Below, one piece after another: positions 45,766-58,059 of a stretch of DNA of 64,000 nucleotides. The notes beneath the pieces were generated by a model, which saw only the letters and a program-made list of their open reading frames with translations, had not been told where the DNA came from and ran no database searches. Numbering within the stretch: position 1 is the first letter of the stretch; each line of letters begins with the position of its first letter. The position numbers and the translations under genes were made by a program. This stretch comes from Rhodosporidiobolus odoratus. Lineage: Eukaryota > Basidiomycota > Microbotryomycetes > Sporidiobolales > Sporidiobolaceae. Location: NCBI GenBank assembly GCA_034387635.1, contig JAOANU010000004.1, positions 1,054,001 to 1,118,000 of the forward strand. The letters run 5' to 3'.

Positions 45766-48418
45766 CTACAAGCCCGATGAGACGAAAGTTGGTTTTCTTG
45801 CTCGGATGGGAGGATTGGGAAGGAGGGAGAATCTCGAATGTGATCTCGCGGGAGCCGGGGGGGACGCCGCTAAAGATCTCTGTCGGAACGCCGATAGACC
45901 AACCCAGGTCCCAGTGACCGGCGAGAGTGACGGCGCGTTTCCGGTCGTTGTCGAGGTCTGCACCCCTGGAGTGTCAGCTTTGGGATCGGAGCAAGACAGG
46001 GGGGATGACAGAAGCGAGCCGGCTCAGGAGGAAGAGCACGCACAGACAGAGACGTCGCCCAATTCGTATTGGCGAGAGTGCAACCAGTCCGCGAGGATGG
46101 AGCCACCCTTGCCAACCTCGATGCGATAAGTGACACTCGAGCCGGGCTTGTCCGCTACGAGGTACTGCTTATCGCGAGCCCAAGCGAGCTTTGTCCAGCT
46201 GCAGGTAGGAGGCGAGATCAGCCACGAATGAGACGGATTGAACGAGAGAGCGAGGGTTACGCACCCAGAGTTGCGTATTGGCCCGACCTTCGTCTGCGAG
46301 TTGCCCACCTGAATGCAACGAGTTTCCGGCAGCTCCCATACCTTCTCGGTAGTGGCAGTCTTGCCATGCGGAAACGGCGAGAATAGGCTCCTTGCCGGAA
46401 GAGGCCGAGCTGCTTCTTCCTTCCCCCTCGGCAGGTCAAGTGCAGGATCGACCTCATTCTGTCCAAGGACAGAGACGATTGGCAGGGATCCGCCTGGCGC
46501 CGACTCGGTGGAAGCGGAAGAGGAAGATGCTCGAATGCGCTTGTTTGCATCGGCAATTACCTCGGATTGGGCGAGACAGGCCTGCTGTTCGAGGTAGGAG
46601 AGAAGGATGTCGGCGAGTAGTTCGTGGCCGCGCTCGTTCGGGTGGTGGAGGTCGGGGAGGAAGAGGTCTTCGATTCTGAGCGGTGCAGAAGAAGCGGATG
46701 AGGGGAGAAGGCCAGGGTTCGGACCGAAGAGAGCTTGTTTGGCGGAAAGGATAGGTACATCGTAGAAGTGAGCGGCGGGGAGGTGGGTATACTCGGCATT
46801 GGCGGTCGCGCCCGTGGTGGACGCCAATAACAGGCTGGCAGCTTCAAGCGCGATCACCGCTGGCTTGCTAGGCAGTGACCGCAGTCGTCGAAGGAGTCGC
46901 TCAAAGTCGCGCGTCGCCTGTTCTCCACCTGGCCAGACGTCGTTCACTCCGCTTTCGACGATGACAAGGTCCGGCCCTTTCCCCCAGTCAACGTTCTTGC
47001 GCCTGAGCGTCATCTCCTCCTCGAAACAGTAGGCGAAGAAGGCCGACCCGGTTGCGCTCTTCGATCCGTTGATGAGCTTGCTTGAGGGCCGTTGGCGACT
47101 GCCCGTTCTGACCTTCCTCGGCTTTTTCTTCTTAGTCTTCTTCGGGCTGACAGCGCGTTTGCGCAAAGGCGACGGTCTCGCGTTAGACTTGAAGACCGGA
47201 ATGAGGGGGGCCGATGTAAGCTGCGTCGTTCCCGCCGCCGGCAAGGAAGGGGACGCGAGCGAGGACGGCTTGGAGTAAGAAATAAAGGGAGATGCATCCG
47301 ACTCGGCGGAGGGAAGGTCTGCGCGTTTGCGGCGTTGCCGGAATCGGCTAGTACGCAGTGGCAGATGAGCGGGATCTAGAGAAGGAAAGAGGAGCGAGGG
47401 TGTGTTGGGCACGAGATTCCGGTCGCCTTCCATGGGAAAGGATTGTTGGAACCAACGGAGGACGTGGGAGTGCCAGCAAGCGGTGTTGGCGTCGACGCCA
47501 CGGCAATTTGACACTGCGACTGCATCCTTCAGCTACACAGCAAGGGAAAAAAGTAGTGAGGTACACACCTGAGCCACCCAGAACGAGTACCCGGAACGGT
47601 TCCTCATCTTCCCACTTCTGAGAGTCTCCCTCCTTCCCTTCTCTATTCCTCTTCATACTGTACAGGCTACTCTTCATAGCACGCTTGAGGATTCGTCGCA
47701 CATCCTGCCCTGTTCCAGGGAAAAGGACGGAATGGTCGAGGATGGCCGGGTGCAACGGCGAGGCCGAGATAGAAGAGGGGGAGGGGTCGGGCGACAGATA
47801 CTTGGCACAGGTACGGCCGTCAGAGGGCTCGAGGGAGGTAGAGGTGCAGGGTTGGCAGCTGAAAGGAAGGAAAGATCGAGCGAGAGTTCCGTGTGCAGCG
47901 TGACCCTTCCTCCTTTCTCGCCCTTCCGACACCTCGCGGTCCTCCTCAGCCTCATGCTGGTCGTCCTCGCCTTCGTGATCTTCTCCCGCTTCATCGTCGT
48001 GCACGTCTCCCGCATCCCCATTCTGTTCCTGCTCGACGTCGTGCCCGACGTGCCCTTCTTGCGCGATGAGGTGCGCGTCAAAGTCGAAGTTCGGGTGCTG
48101 CGTACGCAGATGCTCGACAGCAGCGAGGGCAGTCGAAGGCAAGGACAGAGTCGAAGTGCTAAGATGGCCGGAGACGAGGTAGGCGACAAGGAGAAGAGCG
48201 ACGAGAGCAGAGAGAGCGAGAGGGAGACGATGTCGAAGTCTTGCGATGGTGCTGCATCATACAGGATGAGTATATTCCCTCCAACAACCGTACGTCCGAA
48301 GAGCGGAGCGGAGAGAGAGAGAAGCGTACAGTTGAATCGGAGAACGTTGCTTCGGCTGGTCGAGGAAGATGCCTGACAGAGTCCTAGAGCGTCGATACTC
48401 TTTACTGCCTCGCCGCAT
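45766..48418 (-). CDS. Membrane-anchored SGNH hydrolase
   Basis: A GDSL/SGNH-type esterase, likely acting on polysaccharide acyl groups in the secretory route. The start exon reads MRRGSKEYRRSRTLSGIFL and splices to TIARLRHRLPLALSALVALL, then VAYLVSGH, giving one N-terminal membrane anchor. An acidic linker rich in Glu, Asp and His follows. Block I is FRVLVLGGS joined over an intron to VSNCRGVDANTACW. Block III is LVIVESGVNDVWPGGEQ. Block V is FLPDLHHPNERGHELLADIL, with the catalytic Asp and His. A basic Lys/Arg/Pro insert (KKTKKKKPRKVR) interrupts the early part of the domain. The C-terminal half (WELPETRCIQVGNSQTK, then YRIEVGKGGSILADWLHSRQ and GHWDLGWSIGVP) looks like a beta-rich module after the hydrolase. 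The same plan occurs in fungal proteins annotated as SGNH or capsule-associated. Substrate unknown. Confidence 0.82.
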
Positions 48419-48977
48419 TTCCCCAATCCATAGCTAAAGCAGACAGAGAGCGAGTTCGACTTCTTTCACCTCCTCACCACCTTCTTCCCCGCGCCGCGAC
48501 CCGTTTTCTCTTGGCAGTCGGGTCGGAACCCTCCTGTTCCCGAGTCCAGCGTTTATTGCCGTTTGCCAACCACTGCGCCTCAACCGCGCTCTGGAAAGAC
48601 GCTGTCGGGCACTCAAGCCCGTGAACGCTGCACAGGATACAACCAAGATTGCACAACCCCGACCTGCGAGAAGGAAGGCGAACACCAGAATGACGAGTAA
48701 CGGCAGGAGACGGCCTACACGGAGCAAATAGCTGGGAGAGAGCGACGCGAGAGCGAGGGGACATGGACGATGCGAGTAGTGTGTACACAATGGGGCGATA
48801 AGCCAAGGAAGGAAGACGGCGGGTAGAAGGGAGTGTGAACACAGCAGTGACGGTAAGGAGGGTGAACGTCGAAAAGAAGGACGATGGCGAAGAGCCAGAG
48901 CGATGCAGAAGGAGCTTGGGTAAGTTGACTATGTGCATGGTGGCGAGGGGGTATACAGGGGTGATTGGAGGGGAAGC
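48419..48977. other. Intergenic region
   Basis: About 560 bp between the SGNH gene start and the histidine kinase stop, both minus strand. Open frames here look like shadows; no domain is seen. Confidence 0.4.
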
Positions 48978-51900
48978 CTAATGGCTGGCGATTTCCTGCA
49001 TCCGCGATTGATTCGAGTTGGGGCCGGTCAAGAGACCAGCGCGCCGTTGCAGGACAATCTGCAAGTATATCGGTCGGTCAGCTCGCGGGCGGCTGGGCAG
49101 AGAAGGATAGGGGCGAACCTTGTTGATGATAGCAAGTAAGTCTGGTTTGCGAAGCGGCTTCGTGAGGTAGTCATCTGCGTGAACGAGCGAGAATAAGCGA
49201 GAGCACATGAGTGCACTGTGTCAGAAGGACGTACCCATGCCTGCCTGTATGCATTTCTCGCGGTCGCCCAGCATCGCATGCGCCGTCAGAGCCACGATGG
49301 GCAATCTCTCCAGACCATTGTCTAGCTCGAATTGTCGGATGATCTGGGTAGCTTGCTGTCCGCCCATGATCTGCAGTTGTCGAAGAAACGTCAGCTTGCT
49401 GCCCGAAGAGCATGGTAGCAGGGCAAAGCATACCGGCATCGAAAGATCCATAAGTACGATCTGCAGGGCGAGACGCGCACAGAAACGAGACCCCGTCCAG
49501 TCAGCGCGGCGAACAAGCGATCGTATAGACAGGGCAGTCGGGTGAGAGAAGAGGAAACCGACGAACATCGTAGAAGTTGCCCTTGACCGCCTCGAGAGCG
49601 AGAGCACCATTCTCAACGACTGAGACGGAGTGTCCAGCCGACTCCAAGAACTTCAGCGCGACCTTCTGGTTGACAATGTCTGCAAGCGAGCACACGAAAG
49701 ACGCGGTAAGCTTCTATGGCGTCCTGTATGAGACGGAAGAGAGTAGCAGGAGTGACAGGAAAAGAGCCTACTGTCCTCCGCCAACAAAACCTTGAACGAC
49801 GCGTCGCCACCTCGTTCCGACGGGATCCGGTTGCTCGCCTCGAGAGCCGGCAGGAGCGCGTTGGACATGTCCTGTGCGTTTGTCGGCGATTCGACGCAGT
49901 TGGCAATGCCAAAGTCGAGGCAGTACTGTCGCCGAGCATGGTCGTCAGCAGCCGCACGCTACAGAAGGAATAACGCTTTTGGTTCGCACCTTGAGGTTGA
50001 GCTGGGGAATCTGCGGCGTGATGAGAACAAGAGGGATGTATCGCAAGTGCTCAACGTCCCGCAAGCGTTCGACGACCGACAGCTGATCAACGAGAACCGT
50101 GTCGAAGTATCCAGTCTGCGCATGGTCAAGGAGGCAGGCCTCTTCGAGCGTGTCGACGACCGTGATCTCGAGACCAAGCTGCTCGACGGACTCGATGACA
50201 CTCGGATCGTGGTGCAAGGTGTCGATGAAGAGGATTCGGCGACCAGGATGCGGGATGAGCGTCTTCTGGCGGACTTGATCGAGACTCCATTCTCCGATAC
50301 GGCTTAGGTTTACAACGGGGCTGATCAGCTTCAAGGACTAAGGAAAGGGCAAAATCCTGTCAGATACGCACCACTGAATGGTGAAGTAGAACTGGGAGCC
50401 TCGGCCAAACTGCGAGGTGACCCAAAGCTCTCCGCCCATAAGCTGCACGAGACGCTTCGAGACTGTAGGTACAGGGAGAGATTCTCAGTATCCGAGCTGT
50501 GCATGAGCGACTTGTCGCGCAACATTGAGGAAAACATACTCGTCAAACTATGAAAGGAAACAGGCAAGTCAGTATCCAGGGTATGCAGGAAATAACAAAA
50601 TTTGACGCACCCCAAGCCAGTTCCTCCGTACTTGCGAGTGGTCGACCCATCTGCCTGAGCAAAGGTGTCGAAGATGAGGTTGAGCTTGTCGGGCTTGATG
50701 CCGATGCCGGTATCCGAGATGCAGAACTCGAGCTGGTACGTCTTCTCCTCCAGGTCCGCAGCCTGCAAGCGGCACGACAGGGCGACCTGACCGCGCTGAG
50801 TGAACTTGATGGCGTTTCCGACGAGGTTCGTGATGACTTGGCGCAGACGGAAAGGGTCACCGACGAGCAAGTCGGGAATGTCGCTCTCGACCGAGTACAT
50901 GAGGTCGAGGCGGCTTTGGGTAGCCTTGACGGCGAGAGTCTTGAGGATACCGAAGACAGCGGAGCGGACACTGAAGGGGATTTGCTCGACCGTCATGCGG
51001 CCAGCCTCAATCTTACTGATATCGAGAATGTCGTCGATGATGAGCAGGAGGGAGTTGGCGAGGTTGGAAACAATCATCAAGTTCTCCCGCTGTTGACGGG
51101 TGAGGTCCGTTTCGAGGGTAACACCGGTCAAACCGATGATACTGAGCCAATGCAGTCATTCAAGTCAGCCACAGCCATACATAGAAGGGAGAATCAATCG
51201 TACCCGTTCATGGGCGTGCGGATCTCGTGCGACATATTGGCCAAGAACTCAGACTTCGAGCGGTTGGCAAGCTCGGCAGCTTCCCTCGCCATCGTGTTTT
51301 TCTGCAGCGAGTCGCGAAGACTGAAGACCATCTTGTTGATCTTGGTTTTCTACTCGCAGCAAGGGGATCAGCGAGGGCTCTCAGGAGGAACAGGAAGCGG
51401 AAACGCACAAGCGAGTCCATCTCGCCAGAAGCCTCGACGGTAACGAAGGACGAGAAGTCGCCCTCAGTCGCTGCGGCAGAAATTTGCGCGAATGCTCGGA
51501 CTGCGCGAGGTAAAATGTAATCAGGTCAGCCTGTATCACTTCATATGGCGACGAGGGAAAGGAACGCACCTTGACTGGTCTGTTGTTCGGGCGCAGGGAT
51601 CAAGATGAGACAGAATTATGGTCAGTCTGCGGATCTCAGAAGAGTTTCGGAAAGTCCTTACAAGGTTGGTCGCCATGACGTTCGTGGCCATCTGCACAGA
51701 ACATGCATCAGTCTCGCTCGCTTCAAAGATGAGAGGGCATAACCGGCTCTCTCGAGCAGAAGGGTTCGCACCGTGATCTCCTGCCAAGTCCCCTCGATGT
51801 CATCAACCTTAGCCGTCACACCCAAGTTACCCTTAGTTCCGACCTCGTGGGCGACACGAGTGACCTCAGAAGCGAAGGTGGTAAGGCGGCCAATCATGGA

Positions 51901-54900
51901 GTTGATAGTCATCTACGGGAACGCAAGTGGGGTGAGCAAGGTAATCCGTAAAGGGATGAACAGAACAAAACGCACGACTAGCTGGAGGACCTCGCCGTTC
52001 GCTTCGATGTCGACCTTCTGGGTCAAGTCACCTCGGGCGACGGCAGTCTGTATATGAGACCGACGTCAGCATATCTATGGCAGCAGACGAAGCGAAGAGA
52101 CAACAAGATGAGAGCAAAAGCGTACGGTTGCCCTAGCAATACTCCTGACCTGGTCCGTCAGCTGCGCACACATCTGGTTGACGGAGAGGACTGCGACAGG
52201 GCGATGTAGCGAGGCCAGAAGGAGGATCCGTCAGGGGATCTCCGCGCACGACGACAAGCGAAAGAACGTACCGAGACTCTTCCATTCTCCCGAGACGTTG
52301 CTGACGTATGCCTGTCCACCGAGTCGACCATCGGTACCGACCTCTTTAGCGACGCGAGTGACCTCGTCGGCGAAGAGACGCAGTGAGTCGACCATGTTGT
52401 TGACGGTGAGCTGGGAAAAGTTGTATCGGATCAGCGCCAATGCGACGCTGGAGAGGCAAAGATACACACTTTGAGATCGAGCATCTCTCCCTTGACCTCA
52501 ACATCAATCTTCTTCGACAAATCACCGTTCGCGACGGCGAGCGTAACATCCGCGATAGATCGTACTTGGCTGCAAGTGGACATCATACGCGGAAGTCAGC
52601 AAGGTTACGGTAAGGGGAAAACGCCCAAGAGGCGTCTGAGGAGGCTAGACGTACTTGGTCAAGTTGAGAGCCATTCCGTTGACACTGTTGACGAGACTCT
52701 TCCACTCTCCCTGCACACCTTCCACCGTGGCTGACCCGCCGAGTCGTCCCTCAGTTCCGACTTCGAGGGCAACACGGGTAACTTCGGCGGCGAAGCGGCG
52801 GAGTTGCGAGACCTAGCGGAGATGATCAATAGCCGAGTACAAGGCGATCGGCGATATAGGGATAGGCAATGATACGGCGGGAGACGGTAGAGAGCAGTGG
52901 GTAGGAGAGGGTCAACGAATAGATCGAGGTCAGCTTTCTCCGCCATGTAAGCAGCTCCGCACGCGAGACTTAAGCAGGTGACAATAAAGCAGCGTAGCGG
53001 GCAAACGGAGGAAGAAAAGCAGGAACGCACCATCGAGTTGACCGTCATCTTGAGCTCTCGGATTTCGCCCGACGCGCCAATATCGACCGTCTTGCTCAAG
53101 TCGCCTTGAGCAACCGCCTTCGTAACGGAAGCAATTTCTCGTACTTGCCTGCGGAGGACGAAGGGAGTGTCAGGAGTTGGTGCGGTGAACCGGAGGCAGA
53201 CGCGGCAGAAGGAGAAGAAGGAGGCCGGGGGCCGGAAGGGGTAAAGCAGGAAGCAGAAGTGCTCGTGGGTCTTTGTGAAGGAAGCAAGAAGACCGGACGC
53301 ACTTCGTCAAGTTAGCCGCCATGCCGTTGACCGAGGTTGTCAATTCCTTCCATGTCCCCTCCACGCCATGCACGATTGCCTGTCCACCCAGTTGCCCATC
53401 CGTTCCGACCTCCTTGGCCACCCGCGTTACCTCGCCGGCAAAGACTCGCAAACGGAAAACCATCTCGTTGATGGTCAGCTGCAGTCGGGAGACAATGATC
53501 AGTATCGAGGGGTGCTAAAGAGAGGAGTTGGGCCAAAGAGGAGCTCACCTTCAACGTAGCCATCTCACCCTCAACCTCGGCATCGATCGTCTTGCTGAGA
53601 CTGTTGTGCATAACTCGGTCAGTGAACGGTGAAAACGCGAGATGCCTGGAATCGCTACGTACTCGCCGCGAGCGATAGCCGAGGTAACGACAGCGATAGA
53701 TCTAGTTGATAAGCAGATGTATCAGCACCAGTCGCGTGTAGCCGAAACCCTGTATCGTTCGAAGGCAGGCGCAGGCCAAGTAACATACCGAATCTGAACG
53801 GTAAGCTCTGCAGGCAAGGAGACACACAGATCAGCGCAAAGGACGGGCGCAGACGAAAGACAAGGAGAACGTACGGCGGGCCATCTCGTTGACAGTCTCA
53901 GTGACTGTTGCGGGAGAGACAGGGACGCAGATGGCGGAAAGAGGCGAATAACAGAACGGCAGGAGCGAGCATCAGTATGAAGAGGTGAAGCTAGGCGACG
54001 AGCTAGAGCGGGTTGGTATTTGTGGATCGTAGTGGAGCGGGAACGTACGCGTCTTCCAGGTTCCTTCAACTCCAGTCACCACTGCCTGTCCTCCCAACTG
54101 ACCCATAGTTCCCACATCAAGCGAGACGCGGGTAACTTCGCTCGAGAACAGGCGGAGCTTGTAAACCATCTCGTTGATGGTGGACTGCAAGCGGAGAAAG
54201 GTGTGAGTCGGGGAGAGAAAAGAAGGATCAGGCAAGGCAAACGCACCTTGAGCGTAGCCATCTCGCCTTCGACCTCGGCATCAATCGTCTTGCTGAGACT
54301 GCAGATGAGACCCTTGTCAGAACACTGAGAGGGAGGCGAGAGAGTGCGGAATAACGTACTCGCCACGGGCGATGGCTGAGGTGACCACAGCGATAGAGCT
54401 GGGAATCGGGAAACGAGTTAGCGCTTGTCTATAGCAAGACTGGGGGGAAAAGACACACCGAACTTCGTTGTCATGCGTAAGCTGAGAACGGTGCAGCTCC
54501 TCGGCGTGAAGCACCTTGAGCGCTAGAATCTGATCTTCGCAGTTTTTGCGGACCTCCTCGACCGTTTCCCCAGCGACTGTCGGTCTCCTCGGCGACGTCG
54601 TACGTGACATGGGAGCTGTGGACGGGCGTGACTTGACGGCCTCTAGCTCGGACCCGGGCTCTTCGTCTTCTTCCGGCTTTTCCGGCTCGCGTTTCCCCTC
54701 TTTCCCTGTCGCGCCTGTTCCTTCATTCAAACGCAGTCGGTCGGCAATCCTCGACAGGCTGGCGACGATGGCGTCGGTTTCGGCGGGTTTTCCCTCTGGA
54801 ATGGGAGAAAAGATGGCCGGGGCGGCGTAAGACCGCTGGAGGTTTCCGAGATGGTTGCGCACGCTCGCAGGATCGGCTTCGAGGGCGGTAAGGAGGGAGA

Positions 54901-55195
54901 GGAAGAAGACGGGGAACGAGTGAATGGGAGCGGCAGAGGCTAAAGGACGCGACATGTTGGCGGGGCTAAGTGGTTCTGCCGCGAGGGAGGGAGGGGAAGG
55001 AGCGAGAGTGTCCATAGGAGGGCAAGTCGCGCTGTATAAGGCGGGCGAGGTAGGTAAGGAGGAAGGAGAGATTGAAGTGGCGGGAGTTGATATGCTAGAG
55101 TTGTAGGACGAGGTTGAATCGCTGGACAGTGACTGCTCGAGGGTAGGTCTCGAGAAAGAGGCGGCAAAGGGATCTGGTTGAAGGGTAGGGGGCAT
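48978..55195 (-). CDS. NIK1: Group III hybrid histidine kinase (Nik1/Os-1 type)
   Basis: A cytosolic osmosensing hybrid kinase upstream of the HOG pathway; this class is the known target pathway of phenylpyrrole fungicides. The start [17 protein letters not shown] leads through a disordered N-terminus to a coiled coil. Six HAMP units follow (about 54.4-51.4 kb), each with a pattern such as QVRSIAxVTxAVAxGDLS followed by GEMxxLKxTxNxMV. Linkers read EVTRVAxEVGTxGxLGGxA. The kinase core has [20 protein letters not shown] (phosphorylated His), [16 protein letters not shown] and GGTGLGL. The receiver domain has VLLAEDNIVNQK, LMDLSMP (phosphorylated Asp) and YLTKPLRK. The protein ends [10 protein letters not shown]. 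There is no membrane segment. More than 20 short introns split the gene, several inside HAMP units. The first two HAMP units are near copies. Confidence 0.94.
53330..54405 (-). repeat. Duplicated HAMP exon set
   Basis: Two successive HAMP units of the histidine kinase are near copies: both encode [12 protein letters not shown] and [17 protein letters not shown]. They start near 54400 and 53710, about 700 bp apart. The introns fall at the same places in both copies. Confidence 0.75.
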
Positions 55196-56209
55196 ACGAG
55201 TTGAAGCGAGAGTGCCTATAGACTGGGAGAGAGAGCTGGAGTGGACCAGCGAGCTGAGGGTGGAACGAGGTGAGGTGGGGTAAGGTATAAGTGATGACCT
55301 GGGACGGGTTCTCGCCTGTGTAGGAGAGAGATGGCCAATCCAGTTACTGCTGTAGGGGAGGTGCTTGTTGTGACTCCCCCTGGCAAGTTGTTAGCGTGAC
55401 TGGTCCTGAAACACCGGATCCGCCAGGAGAAATTACAGTACAACAACACCAAACACAACACGCGTTCGCGTTCTCTCTGCAGCTCGCTCCCCTTTCCACC
55501 TCGCCTGCCTACACTGGCTAGGGAGCACGACGGCTCATTGCAAGCTTACTGTCATACTCTGTGCACTCGTCCCGCTCGGCTACACCACACGCCTCCGACC
55601 TCGCCTTCTCCCCCCTCCGCCCTCCATGCATCTTCAACGCACACGCCCACTCACCTCCCGACCCCGGCGTGCTGCACCTCGTAGCGAGCCTCGCGCACCG
55701 TCGTCCATGTCGTGTATGTGTATACTCGGGGGAGGGTCGCGCGCGGTGCCGGCACCATTGAAGACCTCGCGGCGACAACGCCGATTGTTATGATAAATCA
55801 ACTACTGTAGATCAACTTCGCTTCCTTCCTAGTTTGTAGCCTTGGCCTCGCTCGAGCGCCCTCAGTCACGGCCGCTGTCATCGCACATATGTGCCCATCT
55901 GCCTTCCCACAGAGAGAAGAGAGATGCTGGGCGGACTTTTCCGCTATCAGTTTTTCTTTTCAGCCCTCTCTTGCGCGTTCTCGCGTGTCTGCCTTTACAC
56001 AGGCAGGAAAGGGCTATTCTGAGATGTCAGTGGAAAGCTGAGAGACCCCCCTCGAAATGGATTGCGGTCGTCGATCGGCTTCGAAGGTACCGTAGTCGAG
56101 TGCGCCTCCCTAGACTTTCGCTCGTTTCCAAATCCCCGCTTTCCCTTCTCATCTCTCTCTCTCCTCTCTCTCGCTCAACGCAAGGTAGCAGGCTTCTGAC
56201 AGCTACATC
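55196..56209. other. Divergent promoter region
   Basis: About 1 kb between the histidine kinase start and the small CxxC gene. It probably holds both promoters and long 5' UTRs. Long CT-rich stretches occur at 56140-56175. No coding frame is supported. Confidence 0.4.
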
Positions 56210-56266
56210 ATGGTCTACTACGTGCGCTTCTCCCCTCTCGCTCCACCCAATGCCGCACACCCCTCC

Positions 56267-56320
<54 letters not shown>

Positions 56321-56793
56321 CCCTTTCCCTCCTCATTCCCGAATGGACCACCTCCCTGATAACCTACAGGTATGCCCCAATTGCGGACAACGCTCGGAAG
56401 AATATGCTGCGAGTATGATTCACTGTAAGTTCTCACACCTCCACTCCCTCCTGCATTGTTCTACACCGCCGCAGCACCGTAGTCTGCTCATGGGGCTCGG
56501 CGGGTGTTTGCAGGGCGGGGCCTCTTCTTCTCAGCTCCGCACGTCCAGGACACGCTCTCAATTAGCTGCTGATCAGAGTCCGCTGCATCCGAACCGCAGA
56601 CAACGCGTGCGACGTCGTACGCGTGAGGAACGTCTCCTCTCCCACCAACAGCACTATCACGGGAGGAGGAGCAGGCAGTCAAACGGGACAAGCGGGCGTC
56701 GCACAGGCAGGGAATGAAGAAATGCGGCACGGCACAGCAGGAGTGGCGAGCACGAGCGATGAGGCGAGAAAGTCGGACGGGCCGAAGCAGTAG
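56210..56793 (+). CDS. Small CxxC (zinc-knuckle-like) protein
   Basis: A proposed three-exon gene of about 86 residues. Exon 1 is MVYY (56210-56221), exon 2 runs from 56370 to 56424, and exon 3 from 56600 to 56793. The joined N-terminus reads MVYYVCPNCGQRSEEYAAS, then MIHYNACDVVRVRNVSSP. The CPNCG pair is a typical half of a zinc-binding knuckle; a second CxxC is not visible, though one more Cys follows. The rest is Gly/Thr/Gln-rich and disordered, ending SDGPKQ. Intron 1 (56222-56369) contains a run of 50 C. A competing long frame crosses that run but consists only of proline codons and loses the knuckle context. Function unknown. The model is supported by splice signals and third-position bias only. 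Confidence 0.5.
56268..56317 (+). repeat. Homopolymer run of 50 C
   Basis: An uninterrupted run of 50 C in a wider CT-rich stretch. It lies in the proposed first intron of the small CxxC gene. The exact length may be unreliable in an assembly. Confidence 0.9.
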
Positions 56794-58059
56794 GAACGGT
56801 TGCTAAGAGGTTGCGAAACAAAACGACAGGAGGCCTTGACGTATGTCCCGTGCTCTCTCGTTCACTCATTGAACGCTGTGGAATGACCCGTATATGTCAT
56901 TGGCAGACACCTAACAACCCTCTTCAAACCGTCCCGACCGTCTTGCCCTTTCCCACGCAATCCTCTCTTCCTCCCTACTACAAGACTACATCCCTCTTCC
57001 TCTGCTCTCCGCATACTCGATACCCACCCCTGTCGCCTTCGACATCCATACCCCATGCGTATACACCACACATATACGATCCGGTATCGCCACCTTCTCC
57101 CTTGCCCGTCTCTTTTCTCCTTTCCCACCTACTCTGAAACCTCTTTCTTGCGGCCGGTCCCATTCTGCTCGCCTGAATAGTCAACCTTGCCGCCTTCCAT
57201 GTACCACTACCGACAACGCGACTTCGAGATCGACTTCGATGAGCCCGTCTGCCTGCCGCCTCCCTTCTCGCACGGATTCATCAAGTTTCCGCTGCCGTCG
57301 AGGCATCCTCGTCGTTCATCAGCAAACCGAGACGATTTCCCCAAACCCTGGTCGCCTGCCTTTGCCGTCTGTTTTTGGTTGTTCGGGTTTGCCCACGCTC
57401 GCGCCGAAGTTTCCTGTTTCTCCCATCCTTGATCGCCTTCTCGTTTCGCGTTCAGGAGGGAAAGGAGGACGGAGAACAGTTACAAGGCGTAGGGTTGTGG
57501 GGCGTAGGGTTTCGCAGCACTCGTAAACTGAGTTGTTGTCGAGTCTCCTCTTGTATGCTCCTCGAGACAAGTGGGGCTTACTTTCTAAAAAGCTTGTGAG
57601 CGACAAGTCCTTTTGCCGCACCTCGCCTCTTCAAACAAGCGAGCTTCTAGTATCGTCGGAGCTATCTTGGTACTGCTACCGCCGCGAAGCTAGCACGAAC
57701 ACAATCGACGGGCAGGGAAGCATGCAGAAAGAGGTCTTTCAGTGCTGCAGCCCTATGGCAGCTAGAACCGGGGTATCATGCATTTCATTTCGTACTTGCC
57801 TGATCTACCGAGAGAGTCTGTGTTTGCTTCTGACTGACTGGACTGACTGAGCCCACCCATCTATCGCCCAGTTTCATCGTTCAACGAAATCTGTTCGTGC
57901 CGCAAGCCGAGAAAGATCGGCTTAGACGACCAAGCTGCGCAAGACAGCAACGTTAGTTTAGCGCTCTGACAAGCGAAGCCAGCGAGCGGCGGCGGGAGGA
58001 GGTGCCAGTAGGCAATGTGAGAAGAAAAAAAAAGAAGGGGGGGGGGGGGGGGGGGCCGC
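56794..58059. other. Intergenic region with one candidate short ORF
   Basis: No gene is firmly supported. A short plus-strand frame from the ATG at 57199 (MYHYRQRDFEIDFDEPVCL) shows strong C/G third positions for about 40 codons and might be a small gene or a coding relic. A run of 19 G at 58037-58055 ends the stretch. Confidence 0.3.
58037..58055 (-). repeat. Homopolymer run of 19 C on the minus strand
   Basis: Read on the minus strand, this is C19 followed by a T-rich stretch, just after the methyltransferase stop codon. It lies in the 3' UTR, or in a possible terminal intron whose donor overlaps the stop codon. Confidence 0.85.

Noticed and set aside
31294..48418. Mannosyltransferase and SGNH hydrolase as a capsule gene cluster
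   Set aside because: They are about 12 kb apart with unrelated genes (AMMECR1-neighbouring hydrolase, Bye1, Rab4) between them. Both families are scattered in fungal genomes.
55842..56717. A 291-codon plus-strand open frame spanning the C50 run
   Set aside because: The homopolymer contributes only proline codons and masks stops. Splicing around it gives a better model with the CPNCG segment.
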